A DNA stretch of 64,000 nt from an uncultured Alistipes sp. (GTDB lineage Bacteria; Bacteroidota; Bacteroidia; Bacteroidales; Rikenellaceae). The position numbers and the translations under genes were made by a program. Positions 34,099-42,064 of the stretch are shown piece by piece; within the stretch, counting starts at the first letter, position 1, and every line of letters starts with the position of its first letter. The notes beneath the pieces were generated by a model. That model saw only the letters and a list, made by a program, of their open reading frames with translations, had not been told where the DNA came from and searched no databases. The stretch spans positions 1-64,000 of the forward strand of contig UQNV01000003.1 of assembly GCA_900542505.1 (NCBI GenBank). The letters run 5' to 3'.

Positions 34099-35408
34099 AA
34101 CTCCCCCAAGGCATCGCCTACGGCCCCATCATCACACATGCGGGGCTGCTGGCCGCGGCGGCCCTTGCCAGCGGATGGTTCGTGGCGCAGCGGCTCTATC
34201 CGCTGCTGCTGGTCAGCGTGCCGCTCATGGCGCTGGCGCTCTATCGGATTCTGCGCTGCTACGGCGATTCGGTGCGGCGCGTCAGCTTCATGTTCAATGC
34301 CATCGAGAACGACGACCTCACGTTCCGCTTCAACGAGGACCCCTCGAAGGTCGACAATACGATGCTCAACGCGGCGCTCAACCGCATCAAGGAGATTCTT
34401 TCGCGGACCAAGCTGCGCGCCGAGGAGCGCGAACGCTACTACCAGCTCATCATGGAGAGTGCCCAGACGGGGCTCATTACCGTCAACGATACGGGCAGCG
34501 TCTACCAGGCCAACAGCGAGGCGCTGCGCATCTTCGGCCTTCCGCAGCTGAGCCACATCCGGCAGCTGGAGGGGTCGGCACCCGAGGTGGCGCGGGCACT
34601 GGCGGCCATCCGCCCCGGCGAGAAGCTCCGCGTCTCGTGCACGACCGAGACGGGCGAGATGGCCCTGACGCTGGGCTGTGCGGAGATTACGCTCGAGGAG
34701 CGTCACCGGCGGGTCATCTCCGTGAGCGACATCAACAGCGAAGTGAGCGAAATCCAGGTCGAATCGTGGAGCAAGCTCTCGCGCATCCTGACCCACGAAA
34801 TCATGAATTCGCTGGCGCCGATTACCTCGCTCAGCGATACGCTGCTGCAGCTCGACCGGCCGCTGGACCCCGACATCGAACGGGGGTTGGAGACCATCTC
34901 GGCAACGAGCCGGCGGCTGGTGACATTTGTCGACAGTTATCGCCGTTTCACGCGGATTCCGGCGCCCCAGCGCGAGCCGTTCGAGGTGCACGAACTCGTC
35001 CGGCAGGCCGTGGTGCTGACGGCCGCCGAGGACGATGCCCTGCGGATTCATGTCGATATCGAACCGGCCGACACGATGATTTATGCCGACAAGGTTCTGC
35101 TGGGGCAGGTGGCCGTCAATCTGCTCAAGAACGCTCGCGAGGCGATTGCCGGGCGCCCCGACGGCGAAATCGGGATTCGTTCGCGTATCGATGCCGCGGA
35201 GCACGTCGTCGTCGAAATCAGCAACAACGGCGGAGCCATTCCCCCGGAGGTGGCCGAGAACATCTTCACTCCCTTCTATACGACCAAGCCCGACGGTTCG
35301 GGCATCGGGCTGAGCCTCTCGCGGCGCATCATGCAGCTCCACGGCGGCTCGCTGCGCCTTACGAGCAACACCGACCGGCGGGTAACCTTCACCCTGCAGA
35401 TTGGATAA
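34095..35408 (+). CDS. membrane sensor histidine kinase, NtrB-like
   Basis: 437-residue kinase, the partner of the regulator it overlaps by 4 nt (ATGA). Two hydrophobic helices (about 12-30 and 34-51) are joined by only a few residues, so there is almost no periplasmic sensor. A HAMP-like segment and a PAS-like domain (about 115-220; ESAQTGLITVNDTGSVYQANSEALRIFGL) follow. The H-box contains H234 (SRILTHEIMNSLAPITSLSD). The ATPase domain has the N-box (NLLKNAREAIAG) and G-boxes (FYTTKPDGSGIGLSLSRRI). Kinases without an external domain often sense within the membrane, for example through a partner transporter. Confidence 0.93.
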   Translation: MKLPQGIAYGPIITHAGLLAAAALASGWFVAQRLYPLLLVSVPLMALALYRILRCYGDSVRRVSFMFNAIENDDLTFRFNEDPSKVDNTMLNAALNRIKEILSRTKLRAEERERYYQLIMESAQTGLITVNDTGSVYQANSEALRIFGLPQLSHIRQLEGSAPEVARALAAIRPGEKLRVSCTTETGEMALTLGCAEITLEERHRRVISVSDINSEVSEIQVESWSKLSRILTHEIMNSLAPITSLSDTLLQLDRPLDPDIERGLETISATSRRLVTFVDSYRRFTRIPAPQREPFEVHELVRQAVVLTAAEDDALRIHVDIEPADTMIYADKVLLGQVAVNLLKNAREAIAGRPDGEIGIRSRIDAAEHVVVEISNNGGAIPPEVAENIFTPFYTTKPDGSGIGLSLSRRIMQLHGGSLRLTSNTDRRVTFTLQIG

Positions 35409-35543
35409 CGCCGGGCTGTGCCGGCATGCCGATGTGCGACGGGACGCAGCGGCCCGTGTCCGAATGTCCGATTTTTTTCGTACCTTTCAGCGGCCGCTCC
35501 TGCACGGCGGTCGCAGCCATGCAACCTGAAATCATTCCATAAC

Positions 35544-36833
35544 GTGAAAACTCGCTTCAACTTCTGTCTCCTGACCCTGATGTTTGCGGGTGCGGCCTGC
35601 GGATGCAGCTCTGCGCCCGAACCCGACCCGTTCGTCCGTGTCGAAAACGGGCACTTCGTGCTCGACGGCGAACCCTGTTACTTCGTGGGAACCAACTTCT
35701 GGTATGGTCCCATCCTCGGCTCGGAGGGGCCTGGGGGCGACCGTGAACGCCTGGCGCGGGAGTTGGATACGCTGGCTGCCTGCGGCGTAAAGAACCTGCG
35801 CGTGCTGGTCGGCGCCGACGGCGGCCCGGGCGTCCCCTCCAAAATCGAGCCGACGCTCCAGTATGCACCCGGCAAGTACAACGACGAGCTGCTCGACGGA
35901 CTCGACTACTTCCTCTCGGAGCTGGGACGGCGCGGCATGAAGGCCGTGCTCTACCTGACCAATTCGTGGGAGTGGTCGGGCGGCTATTCGCAGTATCTGG
36001 CCTGGTGCGGCGCCGGAAAGCCGGCCATCCCGGCCATCGACGGATACGAGGCCTACGTGGAGTATGTCTCCCGCTTCATTCCCAGCCGCGAGGCCCGTGC
36101 GCTCTTCGCCGACCACGTGCGCTTCATCGTCGGGCGGACGAACCGCTACTCGGGGCTGAAGTATACGGACGACCCGGCCATCTTCTCGTGGCAGATTTGC
36201 AACGAGCCGCGCCCCTTCGGCGAGGAGAACAAGGAGGCCTTTGCCGAATGGCTCGCCGAAACGGCCCGGCTGATACGCTCGCTCGACGCCAACCACATGA
36301 TTTCGACCGGTTCCGAGGGCTTCTACGGTTGTGAAGCCGACATGGCGCTCACCGAGCGCATCCACGCCATCCCCGAAATCTCCTACGTCAACCTCCACAT
36401 CTGGCCCTACAACTGGGGCTGGGCGCCGCGCGGGAATGTGGCCGCAGGGCTCGACAACTCGCTCGACAAGACGCTCGACTACATCGACCGCCATCTCGAG
36501 GTGGCCCGGCGTCTGGGCAAACCGGCCGTCATCGAGGAGTTCGGCTTCCCGCGCGACGACGTGCGTTACGAACGGGGGACGCCGACCACGCTGCGCGATA
36601 CCTACTACGCCTGCATTTGCGACCGGCTGCTCGCCTCGAAGCGCTCCGACGACCTGCTGGCCGGCATCAACTTCTGGGCCTGGGGCGGCGAGGCGCGTCC
36701 GGCCCACACCGTCTGGCAGTCGGGCGACCCCTTCTGCGGAGACCCGGCGCAGGAGTCCCAGGGGCTCTACTCGGTCTTCGGCGACGATACGACCGTCGGG
36801 CTCATCCGCCGTACGGCGGAGCAGTTGCGATAG
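35544..36833 (+). CDS. GH5-like glycoside hydrolase lipoprotein (beta-mannanase type)
   Basis: 429-residue secreted enzyme. It is assigned a GTG start at 35544 because the only in-frame ATG upstream (35418) precedes non-leader-like residues. From the GTG the protein has a short lipoprotein signal (KTRFNFCLLTLMFAGAACGCSS, lipobox near C19 or C21). The TIM-barrel (about 30-425) carries E221 in ICNEPRP as acid/base and E332 in VIEEFGFPR as nucleophile, with W residues (LHIWPYNWGW, NFWAWGGEA) lining the sugar cleft. This fits beta-mannosidase/mannanase-type GH5 enzymes. It would act on the cell surface or in the periplasm. It is followed by a terminator at 36851. Substrate specificity is inferred, not shown. 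Confidence 0.83.
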   Translation: MKTRFNFCLLTLMFAGAACGCSSAPEPDPFVRVENGHFVLDGEPCYFVGTNFWYGPILGSEGPGGDRERLARELDTLAACGVKNLRVLVGADGGPGVPSKIEPTLQYAPGKYNDELLDGLDYFLSELGRRGMKAVLYLTNSWEWSGGYSQYLAWCGAGKPAIPAIDGYEAYVEYVSRFIPSREARALFADHVRFIVGRTNRYSGLKYTDDPAIFSWQICNEPRPFGEENKEAFAEWLAETARLIRSLDANHMISTGSEGFYGCEADMALTERIHAIPEISYVNLHIWPYNWGWAPRGNVAAGLDNSLDKTLDYIDRHLEVARRLGKPAVIEEFGFPRDDVRYERGTPTTLRDTYYACICDRLLASKRSDDLLAGINFWAWGGEARPAHTVWQSGDPFCGDPAQESQGLYSVFGDDTTVGLIRRTAEQLR

Positions 36834-36850
36834 CCTGCCCTGCGATGCAG

Positions 36851-36886
36851 CGGAGCCCTGTCCACCGAGGACAGGGCTCCGCTTTT
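36851..36886 (+). terminator. terminator of GH5 gene
   Basis: CGGAGCCCTGTCC pairs perfectly with GGACAGGGCTCCG around an ACCGA loop, followed by CTTTTG. It starts 17 nt after the GH5 stop. Confidence 0.85.
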
Positions 36887-36978
36887 GTTGTCGGTCGGGG
36901 TGTGGTGAGGGGAAATTCCGGCCCGGGCCGATGGCCGGGACCTTCCGGCTGTCGGAGCGGAGGCTCCGCGGCGGCCGG

Positions 36979-37710
36979 TCAGAACAGCAGCGAATGCGCG
37001 GCCAGGAATTCGTAGAACGGCTGCCGGTAGTTGTCCGAGATGGGGAGGTACTCCTTGCCGAAGACCAGGCGGTTGCGCTCGATGGCCTGCATCTTCGAGG
37101 GTTGGATGATGTACGAACGGTGAATCCGGACGAAACGGTCGGCAGGCAGCTGCTCCTCGAGCGACTTGAGGCTCATGAGCGAGAGCACCGGATGCGGTTC
37201 GTTGTCGACGTGGATTTTCACGTAGTCCTTCAGCCCCTCGATGTAGTCGATGCGGTCCAGCTCGATTTGCTGCAGCCGGTATTCGGTCTTGACGAAGATG
37301 CTTTGCGGGCGGCATTCGCCCGCCGGGGCGTTCCCTTCGGCCCGCCGTTTCATCTCGAACCATTCGAGCGCCTTGTTGGCCGCACCCAGAAAGTCGGCAT
37401 AGCTCACGGGCTTGAGCAGGTAGTCGATGGCCCGCACGCGGAATCCCTCGACGGCATACTGGCTGAAGGCCGTGGTGAAAATCACGCGGGTCTCTTCGGG
37501 CAGCATCCGCGAGAGCTCCATGCCGTTGAGCCCCGGCATCTGGATGTCGCAGAAAAGCAGGTCGACCGGGTGCTCGCGCAGTGTCTCGCAGGCTGCCACG
37601 CCGCTGCCGAACGAGGCGCGCAGCTCCAGGAAGGGGGTCTTGCGGGCGTAGGATTCCATCAGTTCGACGGCCAGCGGCTCGTCGTCGATTATGGCGCAGG
37701 AGAGTTTCAT
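36979..37710 (-). CDS. LytTR-family response regulator
   Basis: 243-residue regulator. The receiver domain (about 1-120) has acidic IIDDEP, phospho-acceptor D55 (LLFCDIQMPG) and the conserved K in IDYLLKPVS. The C-terminal LytTR DNA-binding domain (about 140-240) reads SIFVKTEYRLQQIELDRIDYIEGLKDYVKIH, then FVRIHRSYIIQPSKMQAIERNRLVF. The ATG at 37710 (MKLSCAIIDDEP) overlaps the kinase stop by 4 nt. It is the last gene of a six-gene operon that begins with a TolC gene at 43382. LytTR proteins bind imperfect direct repeats upstream of target promoters; no such site was searched genome-wide. Confidence 0.95.
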   Translation of the reverse strand: MKLSCAIIDDEPLAVELMESYARKTPFLELRASFGSGVAACETLREHPVDLLFCDIQMPGLNGMELSRMLPEETRVIFTTAFSQYAVEGFRVRAIDYLLKPVSYADFLGAANKALEWFEMKRRAEGNAPAGECRPQSIFVKTEYRLQQIELDRIDYIEGLKDYVKIHVDNEPHPVLSLMSLKSLEEQLPADRFVRIHRSYIIQPSKMQAIERNRLVFGKEYLPISDNYRQPFYEFLAAHSLLF

Positions 37711-38759
37711 CGGTCGGTGAATTTGATGCACAGCAATGCCCGGTAGTCGGCTTCGCCCGCCGGGCCGTATTCGAAGATGTAGCGGCCGGGATATATCATC
37801 TCGAGCCGTTTCGAGAGGTTCTGCAGCCCGATGCCCGAGCCGCTGCGGTCCGAATCGCTCTTCGGGAAGCTGCTGTTCTTGATGCTGCAGAGCAGCTGGT
37901 CCTCCATCTCGTGGATGTCGATGGTGATGTAGGAGGGCTTTTCGTAGCTTACCCCGTGTTTGAAGGCGTTCTCGACGAGCGATATGAAGAGCAGTGGCGC
38001 GATGCGGGTCGACGACGGGGTGTCGGGCAGCGAGACGAAGACCCGTACGTGGCGCGGCAGACGGATGCGCATCAGTTCGATGTAGTCGCGCAGAAACTCG
38101 ATTTCCGAGGCGAGCGGGACCGTGGCGCGGCAGCTGTCATAGAGCACGTAACGCAGCATGCGGCTCAGGTCGTGTACGGCCTGCTGCGCCCGTACCGTGT
38201 CGAGCTGGATGAGCGAATAGATGTTGTTGAGCGTGTTGAACAGGAAGTGGGGGTTCAGCTGGCTCTTGAGGTTCTGCAGTTCGGCTTCGGTGCGGCTGTG
38301 TTCCAGCTCCTTGCGGGCCGCCTCGGCCCGGTACCAACCTCCGGTCATCCGGATGGCGACGCTGATGCCCACGACCAGCAGGTAGAGTGTGGCGTTGCCC
38401 AGAAAGAAGCGGGCGGCATCCTGCCACGGCCGGTCCATGGGCGGGTGGTGTCCCTGTCCGGGCGGGAGGACATGGCGGAAGAGCAGGTGGATGCTCACCA
38501 TGACCAGCAGAATCAGCAGCAGGTTGTATGCGGTGAAGAGGGCGAAGCGGCGGGTAGTGAGGTAGCGGTCAATCAGCCGGAAGAAGTTCGTGTAGAAGAC
38601 AATCATGAATGAGAGCGGGACCAGCAGGAAACGGCCGTATTCCCGTCCGTCCATCAGCGGTCGGTCGGGCCCTGTCACGAAGAGCGGCATGCCGAAGATG
38701 ACGGCCCAGGCCGTCAGGTGGATGAGCCACGCGGTGTATTTCGATTGTGCGGCGTTCAT
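37707..38759 (-). CDS. LytS/YehU-type sensor histidine kinase
   Basis: 350-residue membrane kinase with four hydrophobic helices in the first 140 residues (about 10-30, 43-60, 72-95 and 118-138) and only short loops. A coiled-coil then leads to the HisKA_7TM-like phospho-acceptor H171 (LKSQLNPHFLFNTLNNIYSL). The ATPase N-box is LLFISLVENAFKHG, and the G-box GSGIGLQNLSKRLEM. The ATG at 38759 (MNAAQSKYT) is chosen over a TTG at 38768. It lies 28 nt after the MacB-like permease. It pairs with the LytTR regulator by a 4-nt overlap. Confidence 0.94.
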   Translation of the reverse strand: MNAAQSKYTAWLIHLTAWAVIFGMPLFVTGPDRPLMDGREYGRFLLVPLSFMIVFYTNFFRLIDRYLTTRRFALFTAYNLLLILLVMVSIHLLFRHVLPPGQGHHPPMDRPWQDAARFFLGNATLYLLVVGISVAIRMTGGWYRAEAARKELEHSRTEAELQNLKSQLNPHFLFNTLNNIYSLIQLDTVRAQQAVHDLSRMLRYVLYDSCRATVPLASEIEFLRDYIELMRIRLPRHVRVFVSLPDTPSSTRIAPLLFISLVENAFKHGVSYEKPSYITIDIHEMEDQLLCSIKNSSFPKSDSDRSGSGIGLQNLSKRLEMIYPGRYIFEYGPAGEADYRALLCIKFTDR

Positions 38760-38765
38760 GTGATG

Positions 38766-38773
38766 CAAATATA
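38766..38773 (-). promoter_or_regulatory. internal -7 element before kinase-regulator pair
   Basis: The minus strand reads TATATTTG, 6 nt ahead of the kinase ATG in the 28-nt gap after the permease gene. A start here would give a leaderless kinase-regulator mRNA, independent of the efflux operon promoter. The -33 box is weak. Confidence 0.4.
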
Positions 38774-38787
38774 GCTTTTTTCGGTGA

Positions 38788-40008
38788 TTATTCGTAGCGG
38801 ATGGCCTCGATGGGGTCGAGCATGGCGGCCTTCTGTGCGGGATACCATCCGAAGAAGATGCCCGTCAGCGTACAGACGGCGAACGAGAGGAAAACGCTCC
38901 ACGGCTGGATGTAGATGGGGAACGAGGCCGCGACCTTCACCACCACGGCAGCGCCGATGCCCAGCATGACGCCGATGAGTCCGCCCGTCACGCTGATGAG
39001 GATGGATTCGATGAGAAACTGCGCGAGGATGTCGCGCCCCTTGGCGCCAATCGACATGCGGAGTCCGATTTCGCGCGTGCGCTCGGTCACGGAGACATAC
39101 ATGATGTTCATGATGCCGATGCCGCCCACGAGCAGCGAGATGCCCGCCACGGCGGCCAGCAGCATGGTCATCATGTCGGTCGTGGAGGTGAGCATCGACG
39201 AGAGCTCCTGCTGCGAGCGGATGGAGAAGTCGTCCTCGTCGCTCTCCTTGAGCTTGTGGTTGGTGCGCAGGATGGCACTGATTTCGTCGATGGCCTCTTC
39301 GGTATAGGCCTCGCTCAGAGCCGAGCAGACAATCTCCTGCAGGTGGGTAATGGCCAGGATGCGCTTCTGTACGGTGGTGTAGGGGGCGATTATCAGGTCG
39401 TCCTGGTCCATGCCCATGCTGTTGTAGCCCTTGCTCTCCAGTACGCCTACGATGCGCAGCGGGATGGTGCCGAAGCGAATCACCCGTCCGACGGGACTCG
39501 CCCCGTCGGTGAAGAGCTCGTCGACGACCGTCTGGCCCACCAGGCAGACCTTCGCCGCCGTGCGGATATCCTGCTCGGAGAAGGTATCGCCGTCGGCGAT
39601 GCGGTAGCGGCGGATTTCCATGTAGTCGGTGTTGACGCCGTAGACCGTCGTCGGGGTGTTGTTCGCCCCGTAGATGGCCTGCCCCGCACTGTTGACCATC
39701 GGCGAGACGTAGGTCACGAAGCGCGTCATGTTCTGGATGTCCTCGAGGTCCTTCAGCTTGAGCGACTCCATGTCGTCGGCGTCGAGCCGTACGCCGCCGC
39801 GCACGTCGCCGCCCGGGTGGAGCATAATCATGTTGGAACCCATTTCGCTGATTTCGGCCTGGATGCTTCGCTTCGAACCCTGGCCGATGGCCAGCATCGT
39901 GATGACCGACGCCACGCCGATGATGATGCCGAGCATCGTCAGAAATCCGCGCAGCTTGTTGTTGCTCAATGCCTTGAAGGCTATTTTGAAAAGGTTTGCG
40001 AAATTCAT
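38788..40008 (-). CDS. MacB-like ABC permease (single FtsX unit)
   Basis: 406-residue inner-membrane permease of classical MacB/LolC size. TM1 (about 17-40) follows MNFANLFKIAFKALSNNKLRGF. The periplasmic MacB domain (about 45-275) includes NMIMLHPGGD and QTVVDELFTDG. The three C-terminal helices (about 280-400) carry AGISLLVGGIGIMNIMYVSVTERTREIGLRMSIGAKG, the conserved FtsX signature. It ends AMLDPIEAIRYE, typical of the family. It lies 3 nt after the ATPase gene. It is more like export permeases of the MacAB-TolC type than the 800-residue permeases of the first cluster. Confidence 0.95.
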   Translation of the reverse strand: MNFANLFKIAFKALSNNKLRGFLTMLGIIIGVASVITMLAIGQGSKRSIQAEISEMGSNMIMLHPGGDVRGGVRLDADDMESLKLKDLEDIQNMTRFVTYVSPMVNSAGQAIYGANNTPTTVYGVNTDYMEIRRYRIADGDTFSEQDIRTAAKVCLVGQTVVDELFTDGASPVGRVIRFGTIPLRIVGVLESKGYNSMGMDQDDLIIAPYTTVQKRILAITHLQEIVCSALSEAYTEEAIDEISAILRTNHKLKESDEDDFSIRSQQELSSMLTSTTDMMTMLLAAVAGISLLVGGIGIMNIMYVSVTERTREIGLRMSIGAKGRDILAQFLIESILISVTGGLIGVMLGIGAAVVVKVAASFPIYIQPWSVFLSFAVCTLTGIFFGWYPAQKAAMLDPIEAIRYE

Positions 40009-40011
40009 GGC

Positions 40012-40764
40012 TCAATCGTCGTTTTTGGGCAGCCCGGCCAGCGCCTCGGCTGCGCTCAGTATGTTGTCGTTGCGTGTGTCGCTGGTGATGCGTCCGTCGC
40101 GCAGGGTGATGTTGCGGCTGCTGTACCGTGCGATGTCGGGGTTGTGCGTCACGAAGATGATGGTGCGGCCGGCCGCGTGGAGCTGCTGGAAGAGCACCAG
40201 CACCTCGAAGCTGGTGCGCGTGTCGAGGTTACCCGTCGCTTCGTCGGCCAGGATGACCGCCGGGTCGTTTACCAGTGCCCGGGCTATGGCCACGCGCTGC
40301 ATCTGTCCGCCCGACATCTGGTTGCTGCGGTGAAGCAGCCGGTCGCCCAGTCCGACGGCCTGCAGCGCCTCGACCGAGCGGCGGTAGCGCTCGGCGGCCG
40401 AGTAGGCCGAGTTGTACATGAGCGGCAGTTCGACATTCTCGATGGCCGTCGTCTTGGGCAGCAGGTTGTAGTTCTGGAAGACGAAGCCGATTTTGCGGTT
40501 GCGCAGCGTCGCCCGCTGGTTCTTGTCCATCGAACGGACGGCCACGCCGTCGAGGTAGTATTCGCCCGAGGTGGGGGTGTCGAGGCATCCGAGGGTGTTG
40601 AGCAGCGTCGATTTGCCCGAACCCGAGGTGCCCATGATGGTAACGAATTCGCCCTCGCAAATCGTGAACGATACGTCGCGCAGCGCATGGACGATTTCGT
40701 CGCCGACGTGGAAGTCGCGCCTGATGTGCTCCAGACGGATGACCTCTTTGTGTGTGGTTTCCAT
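40012..40764 (-). CDS. ABC transporter ATP-binding protein (MacB/LolD-like)
   Basis: 250-residue ATPase paired with the MacB-like permease. Walker A is GTSGSGKST, the Q-loop GFVFQNYNLLP, the signature MSGGQMQRVAIARA, Walker B VILADEATGNLD (DEA, where DEP is more common), and the switch FVTHNPD. The ATG at 40764 (METTHKEVIRLEHI) is preferred; the longer frame to 40908 runs through the intergenic gap and adds a basic, non-family extension. The C-terminus has a short extra tail (SDTRNDNILSAAEALAG). It is third in the operon. Confidence 0.93.
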   Translation of the reverse strand: METTHKEVIRLEHIRRDFHVGDEIVHALRDVSFTICEGEFVTIMGTSGSGKSTLLNTLGCLDTPTSGEYYLDGVAVRSMDKNQRATLRNRKIGFVFQNYNLLPKTTAIENVELPLMYNSAYSAAERYRRSVEALQAVGLGDRLLHRSNQMSGGQMQRVAIARALVNDPAVILADEATGNLDTRTSFEVLVLFQQLHAAGRTIIFVTHNPDIARYSSRNITLRDGRITSDTRNDNILSAAEALAGLPKNDD

Positions 40765-40834
40765 GTTCGTCGTGTTTTGGTGTTGCGGGAGGTCTCCGGC
40801 CTCCTCCCTCGAGGGGATGGGCCGGAGCGTTGCG

Positions 40835-42031
40835 TCAGTTCTTCTTGTTTTTGTTACCTCCCGGAGGCGAGGGCATGAAGGGGTTGCGTTCGGCCGTGAC
40901 GCTCTCATGCTCGACGGATGCGGCGCTCAGCCCGACGGCAACCTCCTCGCCGTCGGCGAGCCCCTCCGTAATTTCGGTCAGCTCGCCGCTCGCCGCGCCC
41001 GAGGTCACATAGCGCGGCGTCAGCCGCTCCCCGTTTTTTATCCACAGTTCGCGTTTGCCCGCTTCGGCCTTTCCCGGCTCTCCGTCGATTGTCAGCCCGA
41101 TTTCGGAGAGCAGCTCCGCATCGGGAACGAACCGCAGCGCCTTGGTGGGAACGGCCAGCGCATGTTCCTTCTCGAGCGTGTAGATGGTTACGTTGGCCGT
41201 CAGACCCGGTTTGAGCTTCAGGTCGGGGTTGTAGGCCGAAATGACCACCTCGTAGGTGACCACGCTCGATTCGGTCGTCGCCTCGAGCCGGACCTGCTGG
41301 ACCGTCCCCTCGAACGTGTCGTCGGGATAGGCGTCGACGGTGAACTCGACCCGTTGCCCGTCCTTGACCTGGCCGATGTCCGCTTCGTCGACATCGGCGA
41401 TGACCTGCATCTGCGTCAGGTCGTTGGCGATGGTGAAGAGGGTAGGCGTCTCGAAGCCGGCCGCTACGGTCTGTCCCTCCTCGACGGCCCGGCTGATGAC
41501 CACACCGTCGATGGGCGAGGTGATGGTCGCATAGTCGAGGTTCTGCTTCACCTGCACGATGGCCGCCTTGGCCTGCTCGTAGGCGTTGCGCGACTTCTCG
41601 TAGAGGTAGAGGTCCTCGTCGTATTCGGCGTCGCTCACCAGCCCCTTCTCGTGGAGCGTGCAGGTGCGGGCGAAGTTCTTCGTCTGGTACTCGTATTCGG
41701 TCTTGCAGCTTGCCAGCTGGGCCTGCGACTGCTCGAGCTCGGCCTGCAGGGTCACCTTGTCCATCTCGGCGATGAGCTGCCCGGCCTTCACGTTGTCGTT
41801 GTAGTCGACGTAGAGCCGGTCGATGATGCCCGAGACCTGGGTACCCACTTCGACCTCGGTCACCGGCTCGACCGTTCCGGTGGCCATTACCGAGTTGCGG
41901 ATGGTGATGCGGCTGGTCGAGGCCGTCTCCAGTGTGATGTCGTCCTTGCGGTGGGAGCCCGCCCAGAGCCAGGCTCCGCCTGCAAGCACGATGGCGGCCA
42001 GTGCCGCAAAGAGTGTTGTCCTGTGTTTCAT
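40835..42031 (-). CDS. periplasmic adaptor (MacA/HlyD-like)
   Basis: 398-residue adaptor with an N-terminal membrane anchor or signal (TTLFAALAAIVLAGGAWLWAG). The lipoyl halves are SVMATGTVEPVTEVEVGTQVSG and YATITSPIDGVVISRAVEEGQTV, split by a coiled-coil hairpin (about 85-160). A beta-barrel domain follows, with VIADVDEADIGQVKDGQRV. The end is disordered and Pro/Gly/Lys-rich (MPSPPGGNKNKKN). The layout matches MacA. It sits between TolC (upstream, separated by a CAA/CAG repeat) and the ATPase gene. It would link the MacB-like permease to the outer-membrane channel. Confidence 0.94.
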   Translation of the reverse strand: MKHRTTLFAALAAIVLAGGAWLWAGSHRKDDITLETASTSRITIRNSVMATGTVEPVTEVEVGTQVSGIIDRLYVDYNDNVKAGQLIAEMDKVTLQAELEQSQAQLASCKTEYEYQTKNFARTCTLHEKGLVSDAEYDEDLYLYEKSRNAYEQAKAAIVQVKQNLDYATITSPIDGVVISRAVEEGQTVAAGFETPTLFTIANDLTQMQVIADVDEADIGQVKDGQRVEFTVDAYPDDTFEGTVQQVRLEATTESSVVTYEVVISAYNPDLKLKPGLTANVTIYTLEKEHALAVPTKALRFVPDAELLSEIGLTIDGEPGKAEAGKRELWIKNGERLTPRYVTSGAASGELTEITEGLADGEEVAVGLSAASVEHESVTAERNPFMPSPPGGNKNKKN

Positions 42032-42035
42032 GATA

Positions 42036-42064
42036 TTGTTGTTGCTGTTGTTGCTGTTGTTGTC
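42036..42064 (-). repeat. CAACAACAG trinucleotide repeat in the tolC-hlyD gap
   Basis: On the minus strand, nine CAA/CAG triplets (CAACAACAG repeated) fill nearly the whole gap from the TolC stop to just before the adaptor ATG. The segment is unstructured and purine/C-rich. It may act as an SD-independent translation enhancer and could vary by slippage. Confidence 0.7.
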
